Position numbers and translations under genes: made by a program | Source: Candidatus Solibacter sp. | Lineage (GTDB): Bacteria > Acidobacteriota > Terriglobia > Bryobacterales > Bryobacteraceae | Length of the DNA stretch: 5,996 nt | Assembly (NCBI GenBank): GCA_017883345.1 | Contig: JADGNT010000338.1 | Location: forward strand, 1-5,996 | Direction of reading: 5' to 3' | Notes under the pieces: generated by a model | Databases searched by the model: none | The model's input: the letters and a program-made list of their open reading frames with translations, nothing else | What the model was told of the DNA's origin: nothing | Part shown: positions 1 to 5,895 of the stretch, in pieces | Layout: each line of letters begins with the position of its first letter | Numbering within the stretch: the first letter of the stretch is position 1

Positions 1-6
1 CTTTTT
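1..6 (+). terminator. T-tract of a probable upstream intrinsic terminator, serving as intron 5' exon
   Basis: The six bases CTTTTT directly precede the intron 5' end. Class IIC group II introns characteristically insert just after the stem of rho-independent terminators, in the T-run, so this short tract fits both the tail of a terminator and the intron-binding site IBS1. The terminator stem itself would lie left of the window and cannot be seen, so the terminator call is an inference from the intron class and the T-run. Confidence 0.45.
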
Positions 7-385
7 GTGTGCCGAGCATGTTCGACAACTCGGGGGTGCAAGTCCCCTTCACAACCTGATGGAGGTGAAGTGATAGCGAAACGCAAGGGCGTAACCGCGA
101 GGGAGCGTCTGAAAGAAGCGCGGAGCAAACGTGCGAGCCGATGTACAAGAACCGGATCTGAGGCATACGGTGTCGGGCGAGCGGGCAAATGATCGCGAAG
201 CCCATATCCATCAAAGGCACTGGTTGTAAATTCGGCGGTTGCGTGCGGAAGGTTGTAGAGCTTACCTCGGGAGATCTGCCGTCGGTCCGGGATACCGGAC
301 TGAGGATCGAGCGATCGGTCCTGACCGGGCGGCAGAAGTCAGCAGCGGGTGTAGTAGTCCGGCGACGGACGAAGACCCAAACGGT

Positions 386-399
386 CCTCCGCAAGGAGG
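386..399 (+). promoter_or_regulatory. GNRA-capped intron hairpin containing a purine-rich GGAGG
   Basis: CCTCC (386-390) and GGAGG (395-399) pair perfectly around a GCAA loop (391-394), a GNRA tetraloop. It lies about 32 nt before the maturase start, so it belongs to domain III or the base of domain IV. GGAGG resembles a Shine-Dalgarno core but is too far from the ATG at 432 to act as an ordinary ribosome binding site, and in this fold it would be hidden. In the Ll.LtrB intron, subdomain IVa holds the ribosome binding site and binds the maturase, repressing its translation. A similar role here is a guess from position only. Confidence 0.45.
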
Positions 400-431
400 G
401 TAATGGGAGTGGTGAGTAGGCAGCGCGACTC

Positions 432-1808
432 ATGGACGACAGGCGGCAGAAGAACCAGCTAGAGTTGGCCTTCATGGAGGAGGGTAGGAGTGAAGCTCCG
501 ACGGCCTCCATGCAAGGGACCGAATCGTCCGCGGGAAAGCGCGGGATCGAAAGCCCGGCTATTGCCGAACAGTTGATGGAGGAAGTCTGCGGGCGGGAAA
601 ACTGCAAGCAGGCATTGAAACGAGTCAAGGCGAATAAAGGGAGTGCTGGTGTGGACGGGATGACCGTCCAGCAGTTGCCAGAGTACCTGAAACAGCATTG
701 GCCAGTCATCCGGGAACAGTTGTTGAGCGGGACGTATGAGCCGCAGCCGGTGAGGCGGGTGGAAATCCCCAAGCCGGACGGAGGGGTGCGCAAGCTTGGC
801 ATCCCGACGGTGCTGGATCGATTCATCCAGCAGGCGGTGATGCAGGTACTGCAAGGCAAATGGGACCGGACGTTTTCCGATCACAGCTACGGGTTTCGAC
901 CCGGACGCTCGGCGCATCAGGCGGTGGAACAGGCGCAGCAGTATATCGCCGAAGGCTATCGCTGGGTGGTGGACTTGGATCTGGAGAAATTTTTCGACCG
1001 GGTTAGCCACGACAAACTGATGGCCAGAATCGGCACGAGGATCAGCGATCGGCGGATGCTGAAGTTGATTCAGTCGTTTCTGAAAGCCGGGGTGATGGAA
1101 GACGGGCTGGTGAGTCCGGTGGATGAGGGGACGCCGCAAGGCGGTCCATTGTCGCCCTTGCTTAGTAATATCGTGCTCGACGAGTTCGACCGGGAGTTGG
1201 AGCGGAGAGGACTCCGGTTCGCACGGTATGCGGACGACAGCAATATCTACGTTCGTAGCCGGCGGGCGGGGGAACGAGTGATGGCGAGCATTTCGGCGTT
1301 CATCACGACGAAACTCAAGCTCAAGGTGAACCAGCAGAAGAGCGCGGTAGCACGGCCATGGGAGCGAAAGTTTCTGGGCTTCAGCTTCACCAGTAATCGG
1401 GAGCCAAAGCGGCGGATCGCGCCGAAGGCGGTTCTGCGATTCAAGGAGCGGGTTCGAGAACTGACGAGCCGGACCAGGGGTGTAAGCATCGAACGGATGG
1501 CCGAAGAACTGGCCCAGTATCTGAAGGGCTGGCTTGGTTATTTCGGGAAGTGTCAAACGCCTTCGGTGTTGCAAGGTCTTGAGGAGTGGACCAGGCGCAG
1601 GCTACGGTCTGTGATCTGGAAGCAGTGGAAGCGGGGAACGGTACGATTCGCCGAATTGCGGAAACGGGGTGTGGGCAAAGAGCTGGCCGCGAAAACGGCG
1701 GGCAGCGCTCATGGTCCGTGGAGGCTGGCGAACAGCCCGGGACTCGCCATCGCGCTGCCCAATGCCTATTTCGACTCGCTCGGGATTCCGAGATTGGCTG
1801 TTGGCTAA
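432..1808 (+). CDS. ltrA: Group II intron reverse transcriptase/maturase
   Basis: The 458-aa protein is encoded in intron domain IV. It helps the intron RNA fold and splice, and primes reverse transcription at new sites. Visible blocks in order: N-terminal RT0/RT1 region with NKGSAGVDGMT (residues 69-78); RT2 with IPKPDGGVRKLGIP (112-125); SYGFRPGRSAHQA (152-164); RT3 with DLEKFFD (183-189), D183 being the likely first catalytic Asp; RT4 GTPQGGPLSPLLSN (233-246); the YADD box (266-269) with catalytic D268 and D269; RT6 KVNQQKSA (298-305); RT7 KFLGFSF (313-319). The thumb/maturase domain X covers about 330-440, including YLKGWLGYFG (363-372). The protein ends with YFDSLGIPRL and has no HNH endonuclease domain. 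The ATG at 432 is the first start after the in-frame TAG at 417; only a weak GAGTAGG (414-420) precedes it. The reading frame is intact. Confidence 0.96.
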   Translation: MDDRRQKNQLELAFMEEGRSEAPTASMQGTESSAGKRGIESPAIAEQLMEEVCGRENCKQALKRVKANKGSAGVDGMTVQQLPEYLKQHWPVIREQLLSGTYEPQPVRRVEIPKPDGGVRKLGIPTVLDRFIQQAVMQVLQGKWDRTFSDHSYGFRPGRSAHQAVEQAQQYIAEGYRWVVDLDLEKFFDRVSHDKLMARIGTRISDRRMLKLIQSFLKAGVMEDGLVSPVDEGTPQGGPLSPLLSNIVLDEFDRELERRGLRFARYADDSNIYVRSRRAGERVMASISAFITTKLKLKVNQQKSAVARPWERKFLGFSFTSNREPKRRIAPKAVLRFKERVRELTSRTRGVSIERMAEELAQYLKGWLGYFGKCQTPSVLQGLEEWTRRRLRSVIWKQWKRGTVRFAELRKRGVGKELAAKTAGSAHGPWRLANSPGLAIALPNAYFDSLGIPRLAVG

Positions 1809-1825
1809 TGGCTCAACCCGCCGAA

Positions 1826-1855
1826 CCGCCGTATACGGACCCGTACGTACGGTGG
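1826..1855 (+). ncRNA. Group II intron domain V catalytic hairpin
   Basis: The lower helix pairs CCGCCGTA (1826-1833) with TACGGTGG (1848-1855), with one G·U pair. A two-base bulge CG (1846-1847) separates it from a short upper stem TACG/CGTA (1834-1837 with 1842-1845), closed by the loop GACC. Aligned to the canonical GAGCCGUA strand, the catalytic triad is C1827-G1828-C1829 in place of AGC; G1828 forms the expected wobble with T1853. CGC triads are known from class IIC introns such as that of Oceanobacillus iheyensis. The upper stem is about two base pairs shorter than the usual 34-nt domain V, and the loop is not GNRA. It starts only 17 nt after the maturase stop codon. Confidence 0.85.
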
Positions 1856-1861
1856 TGTGAC

Positions 1862-1888
1862 AGGGAAAGCTGGCGACAGCCTACCTAT
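1862..1888 (+). ncRNA. Group II intron domain VI with branch-point A, and 3' splice site
   Basis: AGG (1862-1864) pairs with CCT (1884-1886), and GCTG (1869-1872) pairs with CAGC (1877-1880) around a GCGA tetraloop (GNRA). A1883 within CCTACCT is left unpaired near the base of the 3' strand and is the likely branch-point nucleophile for lariat formation. The intron then ends in AT at 1887-1888, matching the group II 3' consensus AY. The boundary is inferred from the consensus, without a ligated-exon sequence to confirm it. Confidence 0.75.
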
Positions 1889-1928
1889 GTCGATTTGGGG
1901 CCGGCGGCGCTTCCCGGTGCACTCAGCT

Positions 1929-1932
1929 AGGA
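1929..1932 (+). promoter_or_regulatory. Ribosome binding site of the permease-phosphatase gene
   Basis: AGGA lies 10 nt before the ATG at 1943 and supports that start. The 54 nt between the intron end (1888) and the ATG is all that is visible of the gene's native leader. I see no convincing -35/-10 pair in it, so the promoter is probably either inside or before the intron. Confidence 0.5.
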
Positions 1933-1942
1933 TAGTTGTCTC

Positions 1943-4900
1943 ATGGCCCCGTTTCTGTTGCAGGCATGGCAGTCCTGGAAGAGCGCCAAGGCGACGGCGT
2001 TCCTGGTTGTCGTGGCCTTCACGGCCGGCATCGGATCGGCTACCGCCATCTATGCCGTGATCCATTCGCTGCTGCTGAAGCCGCTGCCCTACGCGCACGG
2101 AGAGCGCTTCGTGTCGTTGCTCGGAGGGTCGCTCGACGATCCCGGCTCGATGGCGGCGCTGACAATCGGCGACGTACTGGTGTACCAGCAGCGCATGCGC
2201 AGCTTTGACGTCTTCGGTTGGATGCAGTTCACCAACTACAATCTGACCGCCCCTGGGCAGCCCCAGTACTTGAACGGAGTCCGCGTCACACCTGGGCTGG
2301 CCAACAACCTGGGAGTCAACCCGACAATGGGGCGGTGGTTCCGCGACTTGGCGGGCGGACCCGTCGCCGTGCTCTCCAACGGGCTTTGGCAGCGCTTGGG
2401 CTCCGACGCCGCCATCGTGGGCAAAACCATCACGCTCAGCGGGCGCATCTGCACCGTCACCGGAGTTATGCCCCCCGGATTCAATCTGCCGTTGGCGGCA
2501 GCCTACGGCGAAACCCAGGCCGACGTCTGGGTCCCGCTAGATCCGCTCGGCGCGGGACAGAATCGTGGCGAAGCCTTCAACTTCTGCTACGCCCGGCTGC
2601 GACCGGGGGCCACGGTTGCCCAGGCGGACGCGGAAGTGAAGCGCGTCGCCAGAGAAATCGCCAGCCGGGAACCGGCCTCTCGCCAAAACTACACAGCCCG
2701 CGTGGATGGTCTTCAAGACCTGACTACCAAGGACATCAGGCCGATCCTGTGGCTGCTGTTCGGCGCGGCCATCCTCCTGCTGCTCATCACCTGCGCGAAT
2801 GTTGGCGGACTGCTGCTCGCCCGCTCGGTGGCGCGCGCCCGCGAGACCGCGGTGCGGGTGGCGCTGGGCGCGGGACTGCGCCAACTGGCCCTCCAGTATT
2901 TCCTCGAAGGATTGTTGGTTTCGCTGCCCGGGGCGGCCGGCGGCCTGTTGTTCAGTTTTGCACTGGTGCGGATGCTGGTTGCCTTCGGCAGCTCGGCCAG
3001 CACGCGTGTCAGCACGATCGCGATGGACTGGCCGGTGATGGGCTTCGCCGTAGGCACGGCGTTTGCCGCGTGCGCGTTCACCAGTATGGCGCCCCTCTGG
3101 CAGGCCGCACGCACGCTGCCCAACGACGTCTTGAGCGAAGGCGTACGCGCGTCGGCGGGAGCGCGCAGCCGGCGCCTGTCGCGGTCCTTCGTGGTGTCGG
3201 AAGTCGGGCTCGCGTTCGTGCTGCTGGCGGTCAGCACCGTGCTGGTCTCCGAGCTCTATCACCTCACGCGCGTCTGGCCCGGCTTCGATCCCGCGAACTT
3301 ACTCACCTTCCAACTCAGCTTCGCCGCCGAAGGCATTCCCGGCAAGCCAAGCCAGTTCGCGTATCAAACCAGACTGCTCCAAGCGGTGGAAGCGATTCCG
3401 GGCGTCAGCGGGGCCGGCGCGGTGAACCAACTGCCCTTGGCCGGCTGTTGTTTCAGCACCGCAATCTATCAGGAAGGCGCGTCGTCCAAGCCCAGCACCG
3501 GCGAGCGCGTCGCCTTTCTCCCCGTAAGCCGGGATTACTTTCGTACCATGGGGATCCCGCTCCGCCGCGGCCGCCTGCTGACGGAACAAGATAACAACAA
3601 AAAGCTGCCGCCCGTGGTCGTCAACCAGGCCGCCGTCAAACGCTACTGGCCCGACCGCGACCCAGTGGACGTGTTCGGACGCATCAGCGACCCGAAGGGA
3701 GATCGTTTCCAGGTGGTGGGCGTGGTTGGCGACGTGAAGAATAACGGCCTGGACAGCGCCACGGTGCCCGAAATCTACCTACCCTCCGCGGTGGCGCCCA
3801 TGAACCCGATCCACTTCGTGGTACGCTCCGCGCTGCCGCCGAAAATGCTGATCCCGGCGGTGCGGCGCGCCATCCAGAACGTCAACCCCGCGCAACCCAT
3901 CCACGAAGTCAAAATGATGAGTGAGATCGCCCGGGAATCGGTGTCGTTGAAATCGCTGGCCTCCTCGGTGATGGCGTTCTTCGCCTTCGCGGCGCTGCTC
4001 ATGGCCACCCTCGGCACTTACGGCGTGGTGTCCTATTCCGTCCGCCAGAGGACCGTGGAAATGGGCACGCGGATGGCGCTCGGCGCCACCAGCCGCGACG
4101 TGCTGTACCTGGTGATGGGTTCCGGCCTGCGCATGGCGGCGTACGGCGTAGTGATAGGTGGTGTCGCGGCGTTGGCGGCCATCTGGTTGCTCGTGAGTCA
4201 ATTCCACATCGACAACCCGGGCGTCCTTCCTTTCGTGTTGTCCGCCGCCATCGTGGCGGGCATCGCGCTCGCGTCCTCGCTGTTCCCCGCATGGCGCGCC
4301 ACACTGCTCTCGCCCATGGTGGCCATCCGCAACGAGCCCGGTTCCATGTGGGAATCGGCGCGGCAGGGCATCGGACGATTTTTCGAAAGCTGGACCGCCG
4401 CCGGTTCGCACGGCGAAGATCTTCCGCCCTCGCCGGACGCCGACCTGATGACGGCGTTAGTCGAGGCCTCGCGCCAGGCGACTGGGTTCCGCGAGGCCAT
4501 TCGCGCCGCCCTGGAAGCGCTGCGCAATAATCTCGGCGCCCAATCGGCGCTCTTGTTGGAGGGCGTTGCGGGCGAGGAATACCGTGCCACCGCATCCGTG
4601 CCAGACCAGGGTTGGGGGACGTACTCAATCCCCAGGAAAGGGCTGCTGTTGAACCGCCTGCGGGCTTATGGCGCGCCCTTGCCGATCACCGGCGGCGACC
4701 TCGACACCGCGCGTCGCTGGGCGGCCGAATACAAGCCGGAGCACCTCGCGGAAATTGCGACGCTCGAAAGCAGCGGCGCCCGGTTGGCGGTGGCGTTGCG
4801 CACCAACAAGGAAGTGCTGGGCGTGCTCCTGCTGGGGCCGCCCGCGGGTCGCGAGCAGTACAGCCGGGCGGCCCAGCGCGTGCTGCGCGGCTGCGCGGAC

Positions 4901-5692
4901 CAGTTCGCCCTCCTGCTGGAAAATGCGCGCCTGACGGATCGCGTGGTGGAACAGGAAAAGGTGCTGCGCGATCTCGCGTTGGCGGCGGAAGTGCAAAAGC
5001 GCCTGCTGCCGCGGCAAGGCATGGAAACCACGATGGCCTCGCTCACCGGCCTCAATCTCCCCGCCCGTAGCGTCGGCGGCGATTACTATGACTTCCTGGA
5101 TCTGGGCGGCGGCCACACCGGCATCGCGTTGGCCGACGTGGCGGGCAAGGGGATCGCCGCGGCGCTGATCATGTCCGTAGTACAGGCATCATTACGGGTT
5201 ATTTCCTCGGAGCGGGACCTCGGGCTGCCGGAACTCGCGGCCAAGATGAATTACTTCCTCTACCGTTCCACCGGGCCCAACAGTTATGCGACCTTCTTCT
5301 ACGCGCAGTTAGACCAACAGACCCGCGAGCTGCGCTATGTGAATGCGGGCCACAATGCGCCCTATCTGTTGCGCGCCGGCGGTGATTCGGCGGTGGAAGA
5401 ACTTACCACCGGCGGCACCATCATCGGCATGTTCCCGCAGACGTGCTATGAGGAAGGAACGCTCGCGCTGCACACAGGCGACGTGCTGATCGTCTTCACC
5501 GACGGCGTCACCGAGGCCCTGAATCCCGGAGACGAAGAGTTCGGCGAAGACCGCCTCAAAGACCTCCTACGCCTGGTAGGCACTCTCCCCATAGAAGAAA
5601 TGTCCGCCCGCATCGCAGAGGAGTTGAAGAACTGGATCCAGGACGCCGCCCAGTACGACGACCTCACCTTCGTCCTAATGAAGGTGAAGTAA
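1943..5692 (+). CDS. ADOP-type MacB/FtsX double permease fused to GAF and SpoIIE/PP2C phosphatase domains
   Basis: This single 1249-aa protein has a membrane half and a signalling half. Residues 1-797 are a duplicated MacB/FtsX permease: TM1 about 18-40, periplasmic MacB-PCD domain about 41-265, TM2 266-290, TM3 317-347, TM4 364-388; then repeat two with TM5 413-437, periplasmic domain 438-670, TM6 672-697, TM7 724-750, TM8 759-785. Arg-rich loops after TM2, TM4, TM6 and TM8 put the C-terminus in the cytoplasm. The N-terminus (TAGIGSATAIYAVIHSLLLK, 27-46) is the standard start of this family. ADOP proteins are normally about 800 aa and end near here. Residues about 833-995 look like a GAF domain, followed by a helical linker (about 993-1020). 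Residues 1036-1248 are a SpoIIE-type PP2C phosphatase with GGDYYD (D1047), ADVAGKG (D1065), VNAGHN (1133-1138), FTDGVTEA (D1187) and YDDLT (D1239/D1240). All metal ligands appear present, so activity on a phospho-Ser/Thr protein, classically a STAS anti-sigma antagonist, is likely. Ligand and target are unknown. No ABC ATPase is adjacent. The frame is continuous across every junction. Confidence 0.93.
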   Translation: MAPFLLQAWQSWKSAKATAFLVVVAFTAGIGSATAIYAVIHSLLLKPLPYAHGERFVSLLGGSLDDPGSMAALTIGDVLVYQQRMRSFDVFGWMQFTNYNLTAPGQPQYLNGVRVTPGLANNLGVNPTMGRWFRDLAGGPVAVLSNGLWQRLGSDAAIVGKTITLSGRICTVTGVMPPGFNLPLAAAYGETQADVWVPLDPLGAGQNRGEAFNFCYARLRPGATVAQADAEVKRVAREIASREPASRQNYTARVDGLQDLTTKDIRPILWLLFGAAILLLLITCANVGGLLLARSVARARETAVRVALGAGLRQLALQYFLEGLLVSLPGAAGGLLFSFALVRMLVAFGSSASTRVSTIAMDWPVMGFAVGTAFAACAFTSMAPLWQAARTLPNDVLSEGVRASAGARSRRLSRSFVVSEVGLAFVLLAVSTVLVSELYHLTRVWPGFDPANLLTFQLSFAAEGIPGKPSQFAYQTRLLQAVEAIPGVSGAGAVNQLPLAGCCFSTAIYQEGASSKPSTGERVAFLPVSRDYFRTMGIPLRRGRLLTEQDNNKKLPPVVVNQAAVKRYWPDRDPVDVFGRISDPKGDRFQVVGVVGDVKNNGLDSATVPEIYLPSAVAPMNPIHFVVRSALPPKMLIPAVRRAIQNVNPAQPIHEVKMMSEIARESVSLKSLASSVMAFFAFAALLMATLGTYGVVSYSVRQRTVEMGTRMALGATSRDVLYLVMGSGLRMAAYGVVIGGVAALAAIWLLVSQFHIDNPGVLPFVLSAAIVAGIALASSLFPAWRATLLSPMVAIRNEPGSMWESARQGIGRFFESWTAAGSHGEDLPPSPDADLMTALVEASRQATGFREAIRAALEALRNNLGAQSALLLEGVAGEEYRATASVPDQGWGTYSIPRKGLLLNRLRAYGAPLPITGGDLDTARRWAAEYKPEHLAEIATLESSGARLAVALRTNKEVLGVLLLGPPAGREQYSRAAQRVLRGCADQFALLLENARLTDRVVEQEKVLRDLALAAEVQKRLLPRQGMETTMASLTGLNLPARSVGGDYYDFLDLGGGHTGIALADVAGKGIAAALIMSVVQASLRVISSERDLGLPELAAKMNYFLYRSTGPNSYATFFYAQLDQQTRELRYVNAGHNAPYLLRAGGDSAVEELTTGGTIIGMFPQTCYEEGTLALHTGDVLIVFTDGVTEALNPGDEEFGEDRLKDLLRLVGTLPIEEMSARIAEELKNWIQDAAQYDDLTFVLMKVK

Positions 5693-5744
5693 GTGGCATA
5701 AGACGGTCCCTCAGAAGCTGTAAGAAAATCGCTGTGATCGCCGG

Positions 5745-5802
5745 GTTGACAGACGAAAGCGTCGGTCCCACTGTTGTGGGGCAGGCGCTTTCGCCTGCCA
5801 AC
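5745..5802. repeat. REPIN-like imperfect palindrome made of two inverted REP-like hairpins
   Basis: The element is symmetric about position 5773.5. Arms 5745-5771 and 5776-5802 (27 nt each) pair with 22 Watson-Crick pairs, two G·U pairs and three mismatches, around the loop TGTT. Each half also folds alone: GACAGACG/CGTCGGTC around AAAG (5748-5767, one mismatch) and GGCAGGCG/CGCCTGCC around CTTT (5780-5799, perfect). Two inverted REP-type hairpins joined by a short stem (CCCAC/GTGGG) is the layout of a REPIN. No T-run follows, so it is not a standard intrinsic terminator, though it may protect or end transcripts of the convergent genes. Genome-wide copy number is unknown from this window. Confidence 0.6.
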
Positions 5803-5805
5803 TGA

Positions 5806-5826
5806 ATTTGTCAGAGTCTGACAAAT
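5806..5826. repeat. 21-nt perfect palindrome, copy 1 (central G)
   Basis: The arms ATTTGTCAGA (5806-5815) and TCTGACAAAT (5817-5826) are exact reverse complements around a single G. Copy 2 is identical except for the centre base, and A before and C after are shared, giving 23 aligned positions with one difference. It starts four bases after the REPIN-like element. It could be a dimeric protein operator, half of a mobile-element end, or a dispersed repeat. A hairpin with a 3-nt loop and 9-bp stem is possible, but no T-run follows it. Confidence 0.7.
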
Positions 5827-5869
5827 CCGCTCCCCTAAGCACCTGATTCCAAAGGCACGCGCACCTCAA

Positions 5870-5890
5870 ATTTGTCAGACTCTGACAAAT
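5870..5890. repeat. 21-nt perfect palindrome, copy 2 (central C)
   Basis: The arms ATTTGTCAGA (5870-5879) and TCTGACAAAT (5881-5890) surround a single C. The centre is 64 bp from that of copy 1, close to six turns of B-DNA, so proteins on the two sites would face the same side. It ends six bases before the stop codon of the minus-strand gene. Because only the centre base differs, and G in one copy is C in the other, copy 2 is exactly the reverse complement of copy 1. Confidence 0.7.
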
Positions 5891-5895
5891 CGCCT

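Larger units (their letters stand above)
7..1888 (+). mobile_element. Complete group II intron, probably class IIC (bacterial class C)
   Basis: This is a self-splicing retroelement that moves by reverse splicing of its RNA into DNA and copying by its own maturase. The 5' end reads GTGTG, matching the group II consensus GUGYG, and the 3' end reads CCTACCTAT, giving a length of 1882 nt. Domains I-III occupy roughly 7-385 and contain visible hairpins: GGGG/CCCC at 33-47 and a perfect 6-bp stem GTCCGG/CCGGAC with a GATA loop at 285-300. Domain IV carries the maturase gene, and domains V and VI follow its stop codon closely. A CGC catalytic triad, insertion after a T-run, compact size and an ORF without endonuclease domain support class IIC. 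The class is less certain than the intron itself, because I could not align the maturase to reference classes. Both ends and the ORF look intact, so it may be active. Confidence 0.9.

Noticed and set aside
7..419. Small plus-strand frames (61 and 76 codons) before the maturase
   Set aside because: They lie in the structured intron ribozyme region (domains I-III), and one begins at the intron's own GTGTG end. Their Arg/Lys-rich translations match no protein I know.
459..1574. 371-codon open frame on the minus strand opposite the maturase
   Set aside because: It is antisense to a clearly real reverse transcriptase, is rich in His/Arg/Pro/Leu as expected from GC-rich shadow frames, and shows no recognisable domain.
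1500..1808. HNH endonuclease domain on the intron protein
   Set aside because: The sequence after domain X has no paired CxxC motifs or HNH core, and the protein stops shortly after YFDSLGIPRL.
2218..3594. 458-codon plus-strand frame inside the permease gene
   Set aside because: It overlaps in another frame the conserved MacB/FtsX sequence and has an Arg/Gly/Ala-rich composition without motifs, so it is a shadow frame.
5780..5799. Classical rho-independent terminator for the permease-phosphatase gene
   Set aside because: The GC-rich stem is strong, but it is followed by AACTGAATTTG rather than a T-run, and it is better explained as half of a larger symmetric repeat.
5745..5890. CRISPR array or attachment site
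   Set aside because: There are only two similar 21-nt copies with a single 43-bp gap and no cas gene or integrase in the window, and the units are perfect palindromes rather than partly palindromic repeats.
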